Shown here piece after piece: positions 26,510 to 38,697 of a DNA stretch of 64,000 nucleotides. The notes under the pieces are model-generated. The model was not told the DNA's origin. It did no database searches and was given only the letters and a program-made list of their open reading frames with translations. This DNA comes from Palsa-506 sp963786975 (lineage in GTDB: Bacteria; Actinomycetota; Actinomycetes; Streptosporangiales; Streptosporangiaceae), in contig CAWBBE010000004.1 of NCBI GenBank assembly GCA_963786975.1, positions 434,001 through 498,000 on the forward strand, read 5' to 3'. Each line of letters starts with the position of its first letter. Within the stretch, counting starts at the first letter, position 1. The translations under genes were made by a program, and so were the position numbers.

Positions 26510-30080
<3,571 letters not shown>

Positions 30081-30081
<1 letters not shown>

Positions 30082-31103
30082 TGGACCTGTCTACCGGCTA
30101 CCTGGGCCTGACCCTGCGCAACCCGCTGGTCGCCTCGGCGTCGCCGCTCTCTTACACGGTCGACGGCGTCCGGCGGCTGGCCGGCGCGGGTGTCGGCGCG
30201 GTCGTGCTGTACTCCCTCTTCGAGGAGCAGGTACGCGAGGAGGCGGAGCGGAACGCCCGGCTCGCCGAGGCCGGCACCGAGAGCTTCGCCGAGGCGCTGT
30301 CCTACTTCCCGGAGGAAGTGGCCGAGGCCAGCTCGGCGGAGGACGAAGGCCCGCGCCGCTACCTCAGCCTGCTCGAGCGCGCCGCCGCCGCGGTGGAGAT
30401 CCCGGTCATCGGCAGCATCAACGGCAGCACGACCGGCGGCTGGACCGGCTACGCGCGGGCGATGCAGGACGCGGGCGCGGCGGCGATCGAGCTGAACATC
30501 TACTACGTGCCGGGCGACCCGGGCATTTCCGGCCGGGACGTCGAGCAGCGGCACATCGACATCCTGCAGGCGGTCAAGGCCGCGGTGACCGTGCCGGTCG
30601 CGGTCAAGCTGAGCCCGCATTTCAGCTCGACCGGCGAGATCGCGGTGCGGCTGGACGAGGCCGGCGCGGACGGGCTGGTGCTGTTCAACCGGTTCCTGCA
30701 GCCCGACATAGACCCGGAGGCCATCGCGGTGATCTCCGCGGCGGACCTCTCCAGCCCGGCCGAGGCCCGGCTGCCGCGCACCTGGATCTCGATCCTGCGC
30801 GGGCGGGTACGGGCATCGCTGGCCGCGACGACCGGCGTCGACGGGCCGGATGACGTGATCAAGTACCTGCTGGCCGGCGCGGACGTGGTGATGACCGCGT
30901 CCGCGCTGCTCCGCCATGGCCCGGAGCACGCGGGCGTGCTGCTGGACGGCCTGTCCGAATGGATGGTGCGGAAAGGGTATGCGTCGGCCGGTGACATCCG
31001 CGGGATGCTCGCCGTGCCGGCCGGCACCGACCTGGCCGCCTTCCAGCGGGCCGGCTACGTCCGCACGATGCGCACCGCCAACCGGGGCATCGGCCCCTGG
31101 TGA
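30081..31103 (+). CDS. Dihydroorotate dehydrogenase-like FMN protein
   Basis: A 340-residue TIM-barrel flavoprotein that starts MDLSTGYLGLTLRNPLVASASPLSYTVDG, as DHODs do, with VPVAVKLSPHFSSTGEIAVRLDEAGADGLVLFNRF and a phosphate-binding ending. The long insertion with the acidic AEALSYFPEEVAEASSAED marks the DHOD-like subgroup rather than true PyrD. Its ATG shares one base with the PFOR stop (TGATG), and this gene order with PFOR appears to be conserved. Pyrimidine synthesis is unlikely to be its role; an accessory electron-transfer or reductase function with PFOR is inferred. Confidence 0.82.
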
Positions 31104-31158
31104 CCGCGGCCCCAGGTGACCGCGGGCCCTGGTGACCGCGGCCCCCAGGTGACGGCGC
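31094..31158. repeat. Four 16-bp tandem repeats over the operon 3-prime end
   Basis: Units close to cccc-t/a-ggtgaccgcgg run from inside the last codons of the DHOD-like gene to 4 bp before the stop codon of the convergent metallopeptidase gene. The first unit contains the DHOD-like stop codon. Confidence 0.75.
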
Positions 31159-31161
31159 GGC

Positions 31162-33024
31162 CTACCTGGTGCAGCCGCCCTGGCCGTAGAAGCCGGGCCC
31201 GGCCAGGCCGGGGCCGGTTATCCGCGGCCGGTGCGCGCCGCCGCCGCGCGGGTAGCTGGTGTCGAACCACTGGCTGAAGAACGCCCCGAGCCTGGCACCG
31301 CAGGCCGCGCTCGGGTTCGGCAGCCATTGCCGGAAGCCGGCCTCAAGCTGCGCCTCGGTGATGTGCCCGCCGCCGTACTGCCGCTGGATCTGCCGCAGCG
31401 CGGCGCCGAACCTGGCGTGGCCGAGGATCTGGCGCAGCGCGATGTAGCTGATGCCGGGCCGGGCGTAGGTGGAGTTCCCGTCGAACAGCGTGTACGGCGT
31501 CGGGTTCGACGGTGCCCCGGTCCAGAAGCTGCCCTTGCTCCGGTAGATCCCGTTGAACTGCCGCACCAGGCTGCGCTGGAAGGCGCGGCGGCCCGCCGGG
31601 GTGCCGAGCCCGCCGGCCGCCTGCGCCGCCGTCCGGGCCCCGAACAGGAACTCGCCCAGGGTCGCCATGCCTTCCTTGAAGAAGGTCAGGTTGTAGTTCG
31701 CCTCGGTGACATGGTCGCCCCACCACTGGTGCATGTTCTCGTGGTAGAGCGTGTCGGTGTCGATCTGGCCGCCGGCGAAGGTGATCATGGTCTGCATCTC
31801 CTCCTCGAAGGAGGCCGACGGCAGGCCGACCACGACGCCGTCCGAGCTGAACGGGTACCGCCCGTTGAACCGCGCCTCGAACCTGGTGATGCCCGGCTGC
31901 ATGTTCATGATCCGCCGGTTCTTCCGCTGCCTGGCCTTGCTCAGCGAGCTGGCCTGCGCCTGGTAGAACGGGATCCCGCGGACGACCCGCCTGGTCAGCT
32001 GGTAGCCGCCGACGCTGTCCTCGACCAGGTAGCTGGCCACCGGCGCGGCCGAGTGCCAGTGCCAGGTCGCCGAGCCGCCGGGGAACCCGGCGTCCGGCGC
32101 ATGCCGGGTAACCGACATCAGGATGCCGTTGGCCAGCACGGTCTTGCCCGCATTGACGGTGTCCCTGAAGTCATAGGTCGGCTTGGCGCTCGGGTGATCG
32201 TTCAGCGGCATCCAGTCCTCGGTGCCGACCGGCTCGGTGGTCACGAAGCCGCCGTCCCCGGCCGGCTGGTCCGACCGGAACCAGCCCTCGGTGGTGCCGT
32301 CACCGTCGGTGTGCACGCCCGGCCGGCCGGTGTAGAAGACCGTGACCGTGAAGGCCGCGCCGTCCCGGACTGGCACGGCCGGCGTGATCACCAGCTTGTT
32401 GGCCGGGCACTGCTGCCCGTTCTGCGAGTTCCGCTTCGCGAAGCTGGTGGTCTTCAGCTCCGGCGAGCAGGCGGGCGGCAGCGGGTTGTGGTCCGGGCCG
32501 CCGACATGGCTCAGCTGGGAAGCCTCGTGCGCCGCCGGGTTGGGGTCATCCGGCCCGTTCGGGTCATCCGGGTAGGCGGGCTGGGCGAACCTGAACGTCG
32601 CCGGCCGCCCGTCCACCAGCACCGACCCGACCTTCATCCGCGGGCCCGCCGCCCGGTTCGCCGTCGACCTGCGCTCGAAGTCGAGGCTGAAGCTGCTCAG
32701 GCACTGGGTCGCCCGGTCGGTAAGGATCACGTGATTGCCCGGCAGGAAGCGGTTGGAAGTCGCGTCGTAGACCAGGCGCACGTCGGTGTGCACGCTGACG
32801 TAGCCGCCGTTGCCGGTGTCCGGGTAGACGTGATCGCGGGCCCGGGAGAGGGTGCGGGCCCCGGCCGAGCAGTGCGCGCCGGCCCGGGCCGCGCCGCCGG
32901 CCGCCGCGGCGGCCGAGGCCGGCCCGGCGGCGCCGGCCAGCGCGACGGTGCCGAGGCCCAGGCTGGGCAGCAGGAACGCGAGCGTGACGGCGGCGGCGGT
33001 GCCCGGACGGTGACTGGTCATCAT
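31162..33024 (-). CDS. Secreted M1 family zinc metallopeptidase
   Basis: A 620-residue protein. Residues 1-40 are a Sec-type signal peptide (MMTSHRPG, a hydrophobic LAFLLPSLGLGTVALAGAAG, then an ASA-type cleavage site). The gluzincin motif is complete: His428-Glu429-x-x-His432 (HENMHQWWGDH) and Glu451 after 18 residues (FFKEG). The N-terminal beta domain has Asp/Pro-rich segments (YPDDPNGPDDPNP). The usual GAMEN exopeptidase motif appears as PSASFEEEMQTM, so specificity may differ from aminopeptidase N. It probably acts outside the membrane on peptides. GGGAG lies before the ATG pair. It converges with the PFOR operon. Confidence 0.9.
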   Translation of the reverse strand: MMTSHRPGTAAAVTLAFLLPSLGLGTVALAGAAGPASAAAAAGGAARAGAHCSAGARTLSRARDHVYPDTGNGGYVSVHTDVRLVYDATSNRFLPGNHVILTDRATQCLSSFSLDFERRSTANRAAGPRMKVGSVLVDGRPATFRFAQPAYPDDPNGPDDPNPAAHEASQLSHVGGPDHNPLPPACSPELKTTSFAKRNSQNGQQCPANKLVITPAVPVRDGAAFTVTVFYTGRPGVHTDGDGTTEGWFRSDQPAGDGGFVTTEPVGTEDWMPLNDHPSAKPTYDFRDTVNAGKTVLANGILMSVTRHAPDAGFPGGSATWHWHSAAPVASYLVEDSVGGYQLTRRVVRGIPFYQAQASSLSKARQRKNRRIMNMQPGITRFEARFNGRYPFSSDGVVVGLPSASFEEEMQTMITFAGGQIDTDTLYHENMHQWWGDHVTEANYNLTFFKEGMATLGEFLFGARTAAQAAGGLGTPAGRRAFQRSLVRQFNGIYRSKGSFWTGAPSNPTPYTLFDGNSTYARPGISYIALRQILGHARFGAALRQIQRQYGGGHITEAQLEAGFRQWLPNPSAACGARLGAFFSQWFDTSYPRGGGAHRPRITGPGLAGPGFYGQGGCTR

Positions 33025-33225
33025 TGACGCTCCCGGTCTGGCTGGCGGGCCACGGAGCCGGATCAGGCGGCATCCGGGGCCAGGCTGGCAAAGATCACGT
33101 AATTCGCATCGGCTCCGATTCTTGCCCGCCGGCGTGATCGGGGCAAGGAAACCCGCGGCGCTTTGCGGCTGAAGCCGCCGTGGCGGGACCGGCTCGCGGC
33201 GCGGCGCTGGTACTCTTCCGTCCCT

Positions 33226-35031
33226 GTGCGCACCCCCTCCTCCGCGGCCCAGGATGCAGCCAGCCCGCCCGACCGGCCGGTTAAGCCTGAACTGCTGCTG
33301 CCGCTGCGAGACTGGCAGCGGGCGGCATACGCCGCGTATTTCCGGCATCCGCGGCGGGACTTCCTGCTGGTCGCGACGCCGGGCGCGGGCAAGACGGCCT
33401 ACGCCCTGACGGTCGCCGCCGAGCTGCTCGCCCGGCGCGAGATCGCCGCGATCACCGTGGTCACGCCGACCGAGCACCTCAAGCACCAGTGGGCGCAGGC
33501 GGCGCACGGCCTCGGCATCGCGCTGGATCCGTCCTACCGCAACGCGCAGGGCCGCGCGTCCGCCGACTACACCGGCGTAGCGGTGACCTACGCCCAGGTG
33601 GCCGCGCACCCGGCACTGCACAGGCAGCGCACGCTGAACCGGCGCACGCTGGTCATCTTCGATGAGATCCATCACGCGGGCGACGCGCTGTCGTGGGGCG
33701 ACGCGGTGCGGGCCGCCTTCGAGCCGGCCCGGCGGCGGATGGGGCTGACCGGCACGCCGTTCCGCAGCGACGCCAACCCGATCCCGTTCGTGACCTACGC
33801 GCCGGACGCCGACGGGGCCAGCCGCAGCTCGGCCGACTATGTCTACGGCTACGGCCCGGCGCTGCAGGACGGCGTCGTCCGGCCGGTGATCTTCCTCGCC
33901 TACTCCGGCGAGATGCGCTGGCTGACCCGGGCCGGTGACGAGATCAGCGGCACCCTGGGTGCCCCGATGATCTCCGAGCAGCTCGCGCAGGCCTGGCGGA
34001 CCGCGCTGGACCCGGACGGCGAGTGGGTCGCCCGGGTGCTGGAGGCCGCCGACCGGCGGCTGGCCGAGGTGCGCCGCGGCATGCCGGACGCGGCCGGCAT
34101 GGTGATCGCCAGCGACCACGCGGACGCCCGCGCGTACGCCGGGCTGATCCGCCGGATCACCGGCACCCGCCCGGTGGTGGTGCTCTCCGACGACCCGGCC
34201 GCCAGCCGGAAGATCGGCGCGTTCGCCGGTTCCGCCGACCGGTGGATCGTGGCCGTCCGGATGGTCTCCGAGGGGGTCGACATCCCGCGGCTGGCCGTCG
34301 GCGTGTACGCGACCAGCGTCGGCACCGCGCTGTTCTTCGCCCAGGCGGTCGGCCGGTTCGTCCGGGCCAGGCGGCGCGGCGAGACCGCGTCGGTGTTCCT
34401 GCCGTCGATCCCGTCGCTGCTTGAGTACGCCGCGGAGCTCGAGGCCGAGCGCGATCACGTGCTCCGCCGCCGCGAGGATGACGCGGACCCGGACGACGCG
34501 CTGGCCGAGGCGCAGCGGCGGCGGGATCACCCGGACGAGGCCGGCGACGGGCCGTTCCGGCCGCTGGCGGCGTCCGCGCACTTCGACCGGGTGCTGTACG
34601 ACGGGGGCGAGTTCGGCACGTCGGCCGAGGAGGATGACTACCTGGGGCTGCCCGGGCTGCTCGATCCCGAGCAGGTCGGGCTGCTGCTGCGCAAGCGGCA
34701 GGCCGACCAGGTCAGGGCAACCGCGATTTCCTTCAAACGGGGCCGTCCCGGTGCACCTGGGCCGGCCGCCACTGCCGCGGCCGGCGGCTCAGCGCCTGCC
34801 CCGGCGCAGGTCCCGGGACCGGCTCCGGCGCCCAGGGAGACCCTCGCCGCGCTGCGCAAGGAACTGAACCTGCTGATCGCGGCGTGGCATCACCGGACCG
34901 GCCAGCCGCACGGGGTGATTCACGCGGACCTGCGCCGCGCCTGCGGCGGCCCGTCGCTGCCGCAGGCCACCGGGGAGCAGATCCGGGCGCGGATCGCGAT
35001 GATGCGCCGCTGGGCGTCGGCCGGCCGGTGA
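33226..35031 (+). CDS. SF2 DEAD/DEAH-box helicase
   Basis: A 601-residue two-domain helicase. The Q-motif-like start is LRDWQRAAYAAYF, motif I VATPGAGKTAYAL, motif II FDEIHHAGD and motif III LTGTPFRSD. Domain 2 holds VRMVSEGVDIPRLAVGVYAT (motif V) and AQAVGRFVRARRRGE (motif VI). After residue 450 or so comes an acidic and then Pro/Ala-rich linker and a helical C-terminus that may bind nucleic acid. The GTG at 33226 is chosen because a TACTCT -10 box ends 9 nt before it and no Shine-Dalgarno is seen (leaderless). Such proteins act in DNA repair or, in some loci, defence; nothing here points to defence. Confidence 0.85.
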   Translation: MRTPSSAAQDAASPPDRPVKPELLLPLRDWQRAAYAAYFRHPRRDFLLVATPGAGKTAYALTVAAELLARREIAAITVVTPTEHLKHQWAQAAHGLGIALDPSYRNAQGRASADYTGVAVTYAQVAAHPALHRQRTLNRRTLVIFDEIHHAGDALSWGDAVRAAFEPARRRMGLTGTPFRSDANPIPFVTYAPDADGASRSSADYVYGYGPALQDGVVRPVIFLAYSGEMRWLTRAGDEISGTLGAPMISEQLAQAWRTALDPDGEWVARVLEAADRRLAEVRRGMPDAAGMVIASDHADARAYAGLIRRITGTRPVVVLSDDPAASRKIGAFAGSADRWIVAVRMVSEGVDIPRLAVGVYATSVGTALFFAQAVGRFVRARRRGETASVFLPSIPSLLEYAAELEAERDHVLRRREDDADPDDALAEAQRRRDHPDEAGDGPFRPLAASAHFDRVLYDGGEFGTSAEEDDYLGLPGLLDPEQVGLLLRKRQADQVRATAISFKRGRPGAPGPAATAAAGGSAPAPAQVPGPAPAPRETLAALRKELNLLIAAWHHRTGQPHGVIHADLRRACGGPSLPQATGEQIRARIAMMRRWASAGR

Positions 35032-35178
35032 CCGGCGGCAGCGCTGGCCCGCCCCGGGCGCTGGCCCGCCCCGCGGCGCTGGCCCGGACGGAACCGCTGA
35101 CCCCGCGCTGATTGGTAGCGTTCAGTGTCTAGGCTGACGCACGCATGTCCAAGATCAACTTAAGGCTGGCGCGAATAC

Positions 35179-36441
35179 ATGCTCGACAAGCGTTTCATCC
35201 GGGAAAATCCGGATGCCGTGAAAGACGCGGTCCGGGTCAAGGGCATCGACCTTGATGTCGATGAGCTGCTGCACCTCGACCAGCTGACCCGCAAACTGCA
35301 GTTCGAGGTCGACGAGGCACAGGCCGGGCGAAAGGCATTCGCCCGGCAGTTTGCCAAGGCGGACGAAGACCACCGGGCGCAATTGCGTGCCGAACATGCG
35401 GATTCCGACCGGCAGCTGCGCGAATTGCGGGAAAGGCTGGCCGAGACCAGCGCCCGGCTGCAGGAGCTGATGCTGCTGACGCCCACCATCCCCTGGGACG
35501 GCGCGCCGGTCGGCGCCGACGAGTCGGCCAACGTCACGGTCAAGGCCTGGGGCCAGCCGCCGGAGTTCGATTTCAGCCCGCTCGACCACGTGGACATCCT
35601 GGAGCGGCGCGGCTGGGCCGAGTTCGCCCGCGCCAGGAAGGCGGCTGGCGAGCGCGCCTACGCGCTGACCGGCGACATGGTGCTGCTGGAGCGCGCCGTG
35701 CATTCCTATGCGCTGGATCTGCTGCGGGCCAGGGACTTCACCCTGATCTCGGTGCCGTCGCTGGTGAAGGAAGCGCCGCTGGTCGGCAGCGGCATGTTCC
35801 CGAAGGGCCGGGAGGAAACGTACGTGCTGCCCGCGGACAATCTCTTCCTGGCCGGCACCGCCGAGGTCGCGCTGGTGGGCCTGCATTCGGGCGAGATTCT
35901 GGACGCCAAGCGGCTGCCGATCCGTTATGCGGGCATTTCCCCGTGTTTCCGGCGGGAGATCGGCAGCGCCGGCCGCGATGTGCGCGGCCTGCTGCGGGTG
36001 CACCAGTTCGAGAAGGTCGAGCAGTTCGTCATCTGCCTGGCCGACCCGGCCGAGTCGGCTCGCTGGCACGCCGAGCTGCTGGCCACCGCCGAGCGGATAC
36101 TGCAGGACCTCGGCCTGGCCTACGAGGTGGTGGAGTGCGCCACCGGGGACATGGGCCCGGGCAAGTTCCGGATGAACGACATCAACACCTGGTTCCCCTC
36201 GCTGGCCCGGTACCGGGAGACGCACAGCTGCTCGACGCTGCACGACTGGCAGGCCAGGCGGGCCAACCTCAGGTACCGCGACACCGACGGCACGGTGCGG
36301 TTCGCGCACACGCTGAACAACACCGCCGTGGCCACCCCCCGGCTGCTCGCGGCGATCATCGAGAACTTCCAGACGGCGGATCTCGGCCTGCGAGTCCCGG
36401 CCGTGCTGCGCCCGTACCTCGGCAACCGTGCGGTCCTCTAA
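35179..36441 (+). CDS. serS: Seryl-tRNA synthetase, divergent (probably second) copy
   Basis: A 420-residue class II synthetase. The N-terminal coiled-coil arm spans about residues 30-100. Motif 2 appears as ISPCFRREIGSAGRDVRGLLRVHQFEKVEQF, with the serine-site TAE in LAGTAEVAL. A conserved STLHDWQARRANLRYRD precedes motif 3. Motif 3 reads HTLNNTAVATPRLLAAIIENFQ, keeping the ATP-binding Arg but not the glycine-rich form of bacterial enzymes or the GTLATTR form I associate with actinobacterial housekeeping SerRS. The opening MLDKRFIRENPDAVKDAV is also unlike actinobacterial SerRS. It is therefore likely an auxiliary, possibly transferred, copy. No tailored operon surrounds it. Confidence 0.88.
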   Translation: MLDKRFIRENPDAVKDAVRVKGIDLDVDELLHLDQLTRKLQFEVDEAQAGRKAFARQFAKADEDHRAQLRAEHADSDRQLRELRERLAETSARLQELMLLTPTIPWDGAPVGADESANVTVKAWGQPPEFDFSPLDHVDILERRGWAEFARARKAAGERAYALTGDMVLLERAVHSYALDLLRARDFTLISVPSLVKEAPLVGSGMFPKGREETYVLPADNLFLAGTAEVALVGLHSGEILDAKRLPIRYAGISPCFRREIGSAGRDVRGLLRVHQFEKVEQFVICLADPAESARWHAELLATAERILQDLGLAYEVVECATGDMGPGKFRMNDINTWFPSLARYRETHSCSTLHDWQARRANLRYRDTDGTVRFAHTLNNTAVATPRLLAAIIENFQTADLGLRVPAVLRPYLGNRAVL

Positions 36442-36565
36442 CCGCCCGCCGGATCGGCACCGCTGCGGGCGCCGATTCCGGTTTCCGCATATTGGCTGGC
36501 ATGTCCCTCGGCCGCTTAAATCGCAGTTATCTCGCAGCATTCCCCGGCGGCAGCTGACGTTTGCC

Positions 36566-36593
36566 GTCTTGACCCCCGATAAGGGGTCAAGAC
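36566..36593. terminator. Bidirectional terminator between serS and the response regulator
   Basis: GTCTTGACCCC (36566-36576) and GGGGTCAAGAC (36583-36593) form a perfect 11-bp stem with a 6-nt loop, in the middle of the 239-bp convergent intergenic region. Confidence 0.65.
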
Positions 36594-36680
36594 AAATGCC
36601 GTCCGGCGAAATAACGTTGGGTCGCACGACGGCTTCGGGGACGGGCGTCTCGGGTGGGCCCGCATCGGTGGGGGATCCAG

Positions 36681-37397
36681 TCAGGGATGCGGGGGGAGAT
36701 GCCCGTCCTCGACGGCGCGGTGGTACAGCTCGAGCTTGGTCGGGGCGGCCCGCCCGGCCCGGGCGTATTTCTCCCGGACCCGGCCGACGTACTGCTTGGC
36801 CGTCTCCTCGCTGAGGGCCATCCGCCTGGCCACCGATTTCATCGGCATGCCGGTGGCGTACAGCTGCAGGGCGCGGGTTTCCTGCGGGCTGAGGACCGGC
36901 CGGTCGGTGGCGTCGTCGGTGGCGAAGATGTAAGCGAGCCGCGGCGAGATCCAGTCCTGCCCGGCGGCGACCGCCCTGATGGCCGACCGTACCTGGGCGG
37001 TTTCCTCGTCTTTCAGCACGTAGCCCATGGCTCCGGCGCGGATGGCGACCCGGACCGAGCGCGGCTTGTCGGACGCGGCCAGGACCAGCACGGCCGGGCC
37101 GGCCGCGACGATCGCCGCCACGTTGCGCTCGACGGTCGTCCCGTCACCGAGATCCAGATCCAGCAGTACCACGCTGGCGCCGCGGCCCGGCCCGGCCAGC
37201 AGGCCGTCCACGGTCGACGAGGTGCCGATGACCCGGATCCCGCCATCGGGGGCAGTGATCCAGCTGGCAATGCCATCAAGGACGATCGGGTGGTTGTCCA
37301 CCGCCGCGACGTCGATGACCTCAGGCAGCGCGGCGCGGCCGGGCGGCGCGCAGGCGCCGGGGGCCGCGCTGCCGGGCCCGGCCGGGCCGGGCGACAC
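36681..37397 (-). CDS. LuxR/NarL-type response regulator
   Basis: A 238-residue regulator with a receiver domain (VIDVAAVDNHPIVLDGIASW, phosphoacceptor Asp80 in VVLLDLDLGDG, Lys in AMGYVLKDE) and a LuxR HTH (LSPQETRALQLYATGMPMKSVARRMALSEETAKQYVGRVREKYA). The GTG at 37397 is the best in-frame start. However, an ATG at 37568 overlapping the upstream kinase stop opens a different frame with about 55 Gly/Ala/Pro-rich codons, so the gene may truly begin there and carry a frameshift. It is the last gene of an operon with two kinase-like proteins and ends before a shared terminator. Confidence 0.8.
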   Translation of the reverse strand: MSPGPAGPGSAAPGACAPPGRAALPEVIDVAAVDNHPIVLDGIASWITAPDGGIRVIGTSSTVDGLLAGPGRGASVVLLDLDLGDGTTVERNVAAIVAAGPAVLVLAASDKPRSVRVAIRAGAMGYVLKDEETAQVRSAIRAVAAGQDWISPRLAYIFATDDATDRPVLSPQETRALQLYATGMPMKSVARRMALSEETAKQYVGRVREKYARAGRAAPTKLELYHRAVEDGHLPPHP

Positions 37398-37566
37398 GGC
37401 GCCGCCGGGCCGGCCTGATCGCGGGCCGCCGGGCCGCCGCCGGCGGCGCGGATGCCGCGGGTCGCTGCCCCGCCCGCGGCGGGCCGCACGCCCCGGCCGC
37501 CGGCCGGGCTGCCGGCCGGGCCGTCGGTGACGCCGGTCACGGCATCGCTGCCGTTCGCGACACCCA

Positions 37567-38697
37567 TCATGCCGGGACCGCCTTGCGCCAGCGGATTTCC
37601 AGGCAGCCAGCGCCGGCGTCGTCGATGTCGAGCATGGCACGCCACCGTGCGCCCGGCGGCACCTGGTCGCGCAGCCCGGTCACGTCCGGCGCGGCTCCCG
37701 GTGCCCGGTCGAACGTCACGTAGAGTTCGACGTCGGCCCCGGAGGCCAGCACGGTGAGCAGCACCGGATGCGGCGGGATCGCGGTCAGCACCGCGTCCAC
37801 GGCCGCCAGGGTCGCGCCGGCCACCTCCGGCTCGGGCCGTCCCGGGTCACCGACCACCTGGATCTCCGTCGGCATGCCCCGGGCCCTGGCCGCGCGGAGG
37901 GCAGGTTCAAGCTCGGCCAGCAGCCCGCCGGAGTCCTGCGGCCGGTCGGCGAGCGCCCGCCGCAGCGTGGCCGCGTGCCGCCCGCACCGCTGCCGCACCT
38001 CGTTGTCGGCCGGATCCAGCTTGCCGTCGGCAATGCCGCGCAGCAGCGGCAGCGCCTCGACCTCCAGCAGCGCGAGCCGTTCCCGCCGGTCCGCGTGTAC
38101 CGCCGTCTCGGCCGCGCGCTCGGCCGCTAATCTGCTGGTCAGCGCGGCGCGGCGGGCGGCCATCCCGGCGCTGGTGCGCCAGGTCGGCTGCAGCGCGGCG
38201 AACACGACCAGGATCACGACGAGGGTATAGGCGGCGGCGGCGAGCCGGGCCAGGCTCAGCTGATGCACGCCCAGCAGGTGCACGGCCATGATGGTGTGCA
38301 CGGCGAAGACGAGCACCGCGCCGGCCACCCATTCCCAGGCCCTGCGGATCAGCGCGACGAGCGCGAGCAGCCAGCCCGATCCGACGACCGACCAGTCCAC
38401 CGTCCCGTGCCCGCTGCGATCCCAGCCGACGATCGCGACCGCCGCGACCGCCACGGCTACCGCGGCGGCTGAGTCTGCCCCGGTGAAGCGGCCGGCCCGG
38501 GCCCGCGGCACCAGCCAGGCCGCGGCCGCGAGCAGCCCGAGCCACACGGCGACCGGCACCGCCGGCTGGCGGTAGTAATGCATGTAGCCCAGCACCTGGA
38601 CCAGGACGGCGAGCTGCCAGATCGCGACGACCAGCGCGACCATCCGCGGCAGCTCGGAATCCTGCGCATCCGGCAGCAGGATGCCGCGGCTGATCAT
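37567..38697 (-). CDS. Membrane pseudo-histidine-kinase of a two-component operon
   Basis: A 376-residue protein with about five or six N-terminal transmembrane helices (LVVAIWQLAVLVQVLGYMHY, VAVWLGLLAAAAWLVP and others to residue ~170). A coiled region follows (ALTSRLAAERAAETAVHADRRERLALLEVEALPLL), then a compact ATPase-like domain. Where NarL-type kinases have a phospho-His there is none, and the N-box Asn and G-box are not recognisable, so catalytic activity is doubtful. Its ATG overlaps the stop of the upstream kinase (ATGA), and its own stop overlaps a following ATG. It probably acts as sensor or regulator of the first kinase, possibly as a heterodimer. Confidence 0.75.
   Translation of the reverse strand: MISRGILLPDAQDSELPRMVALVVAIWQLAVLVQVLGYMHYYRQPAVPVAVWLGLLAAAAWLVPRARAGRFTGADSAAAVAVAVAAVAIVGWDRSGHGTVDWSVVGSGWLLALVALIRRAWEWVAGAVLVFAVHTIMAVHLLGVHQLSLARLAAAAYTLVVILVVFAALQPTWRTSAGMAARRAALTSRLAAERAAETAVHADRRERLALLEVEALPLLRGIADGKLDPADNEVRQRCGRHAATLRRALADRPQDSGGLLAELEPALRAARARGMPTEIQVVGDPGRPEPEVAGATLAAVDAVLTAIPPHPVLLTVLASGADVELYVTFDRAPGAAPDVTGLRDQVPPGARWRAMLDIDDAGAGCLEIRWRKAVPA

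Noticed and set aside
35040..35178. T-box leader upstream of serS
   Set aside because: No T-box core or specifier stem could be recognised in the short leader; only a short GC-rich repeat is present.
35155..36627. 490-codon minus-strand frame opposite serS
   Set aside because: Shadow of the seryl-tRNA synthetase gene, without domains or a ribosome-binding site.
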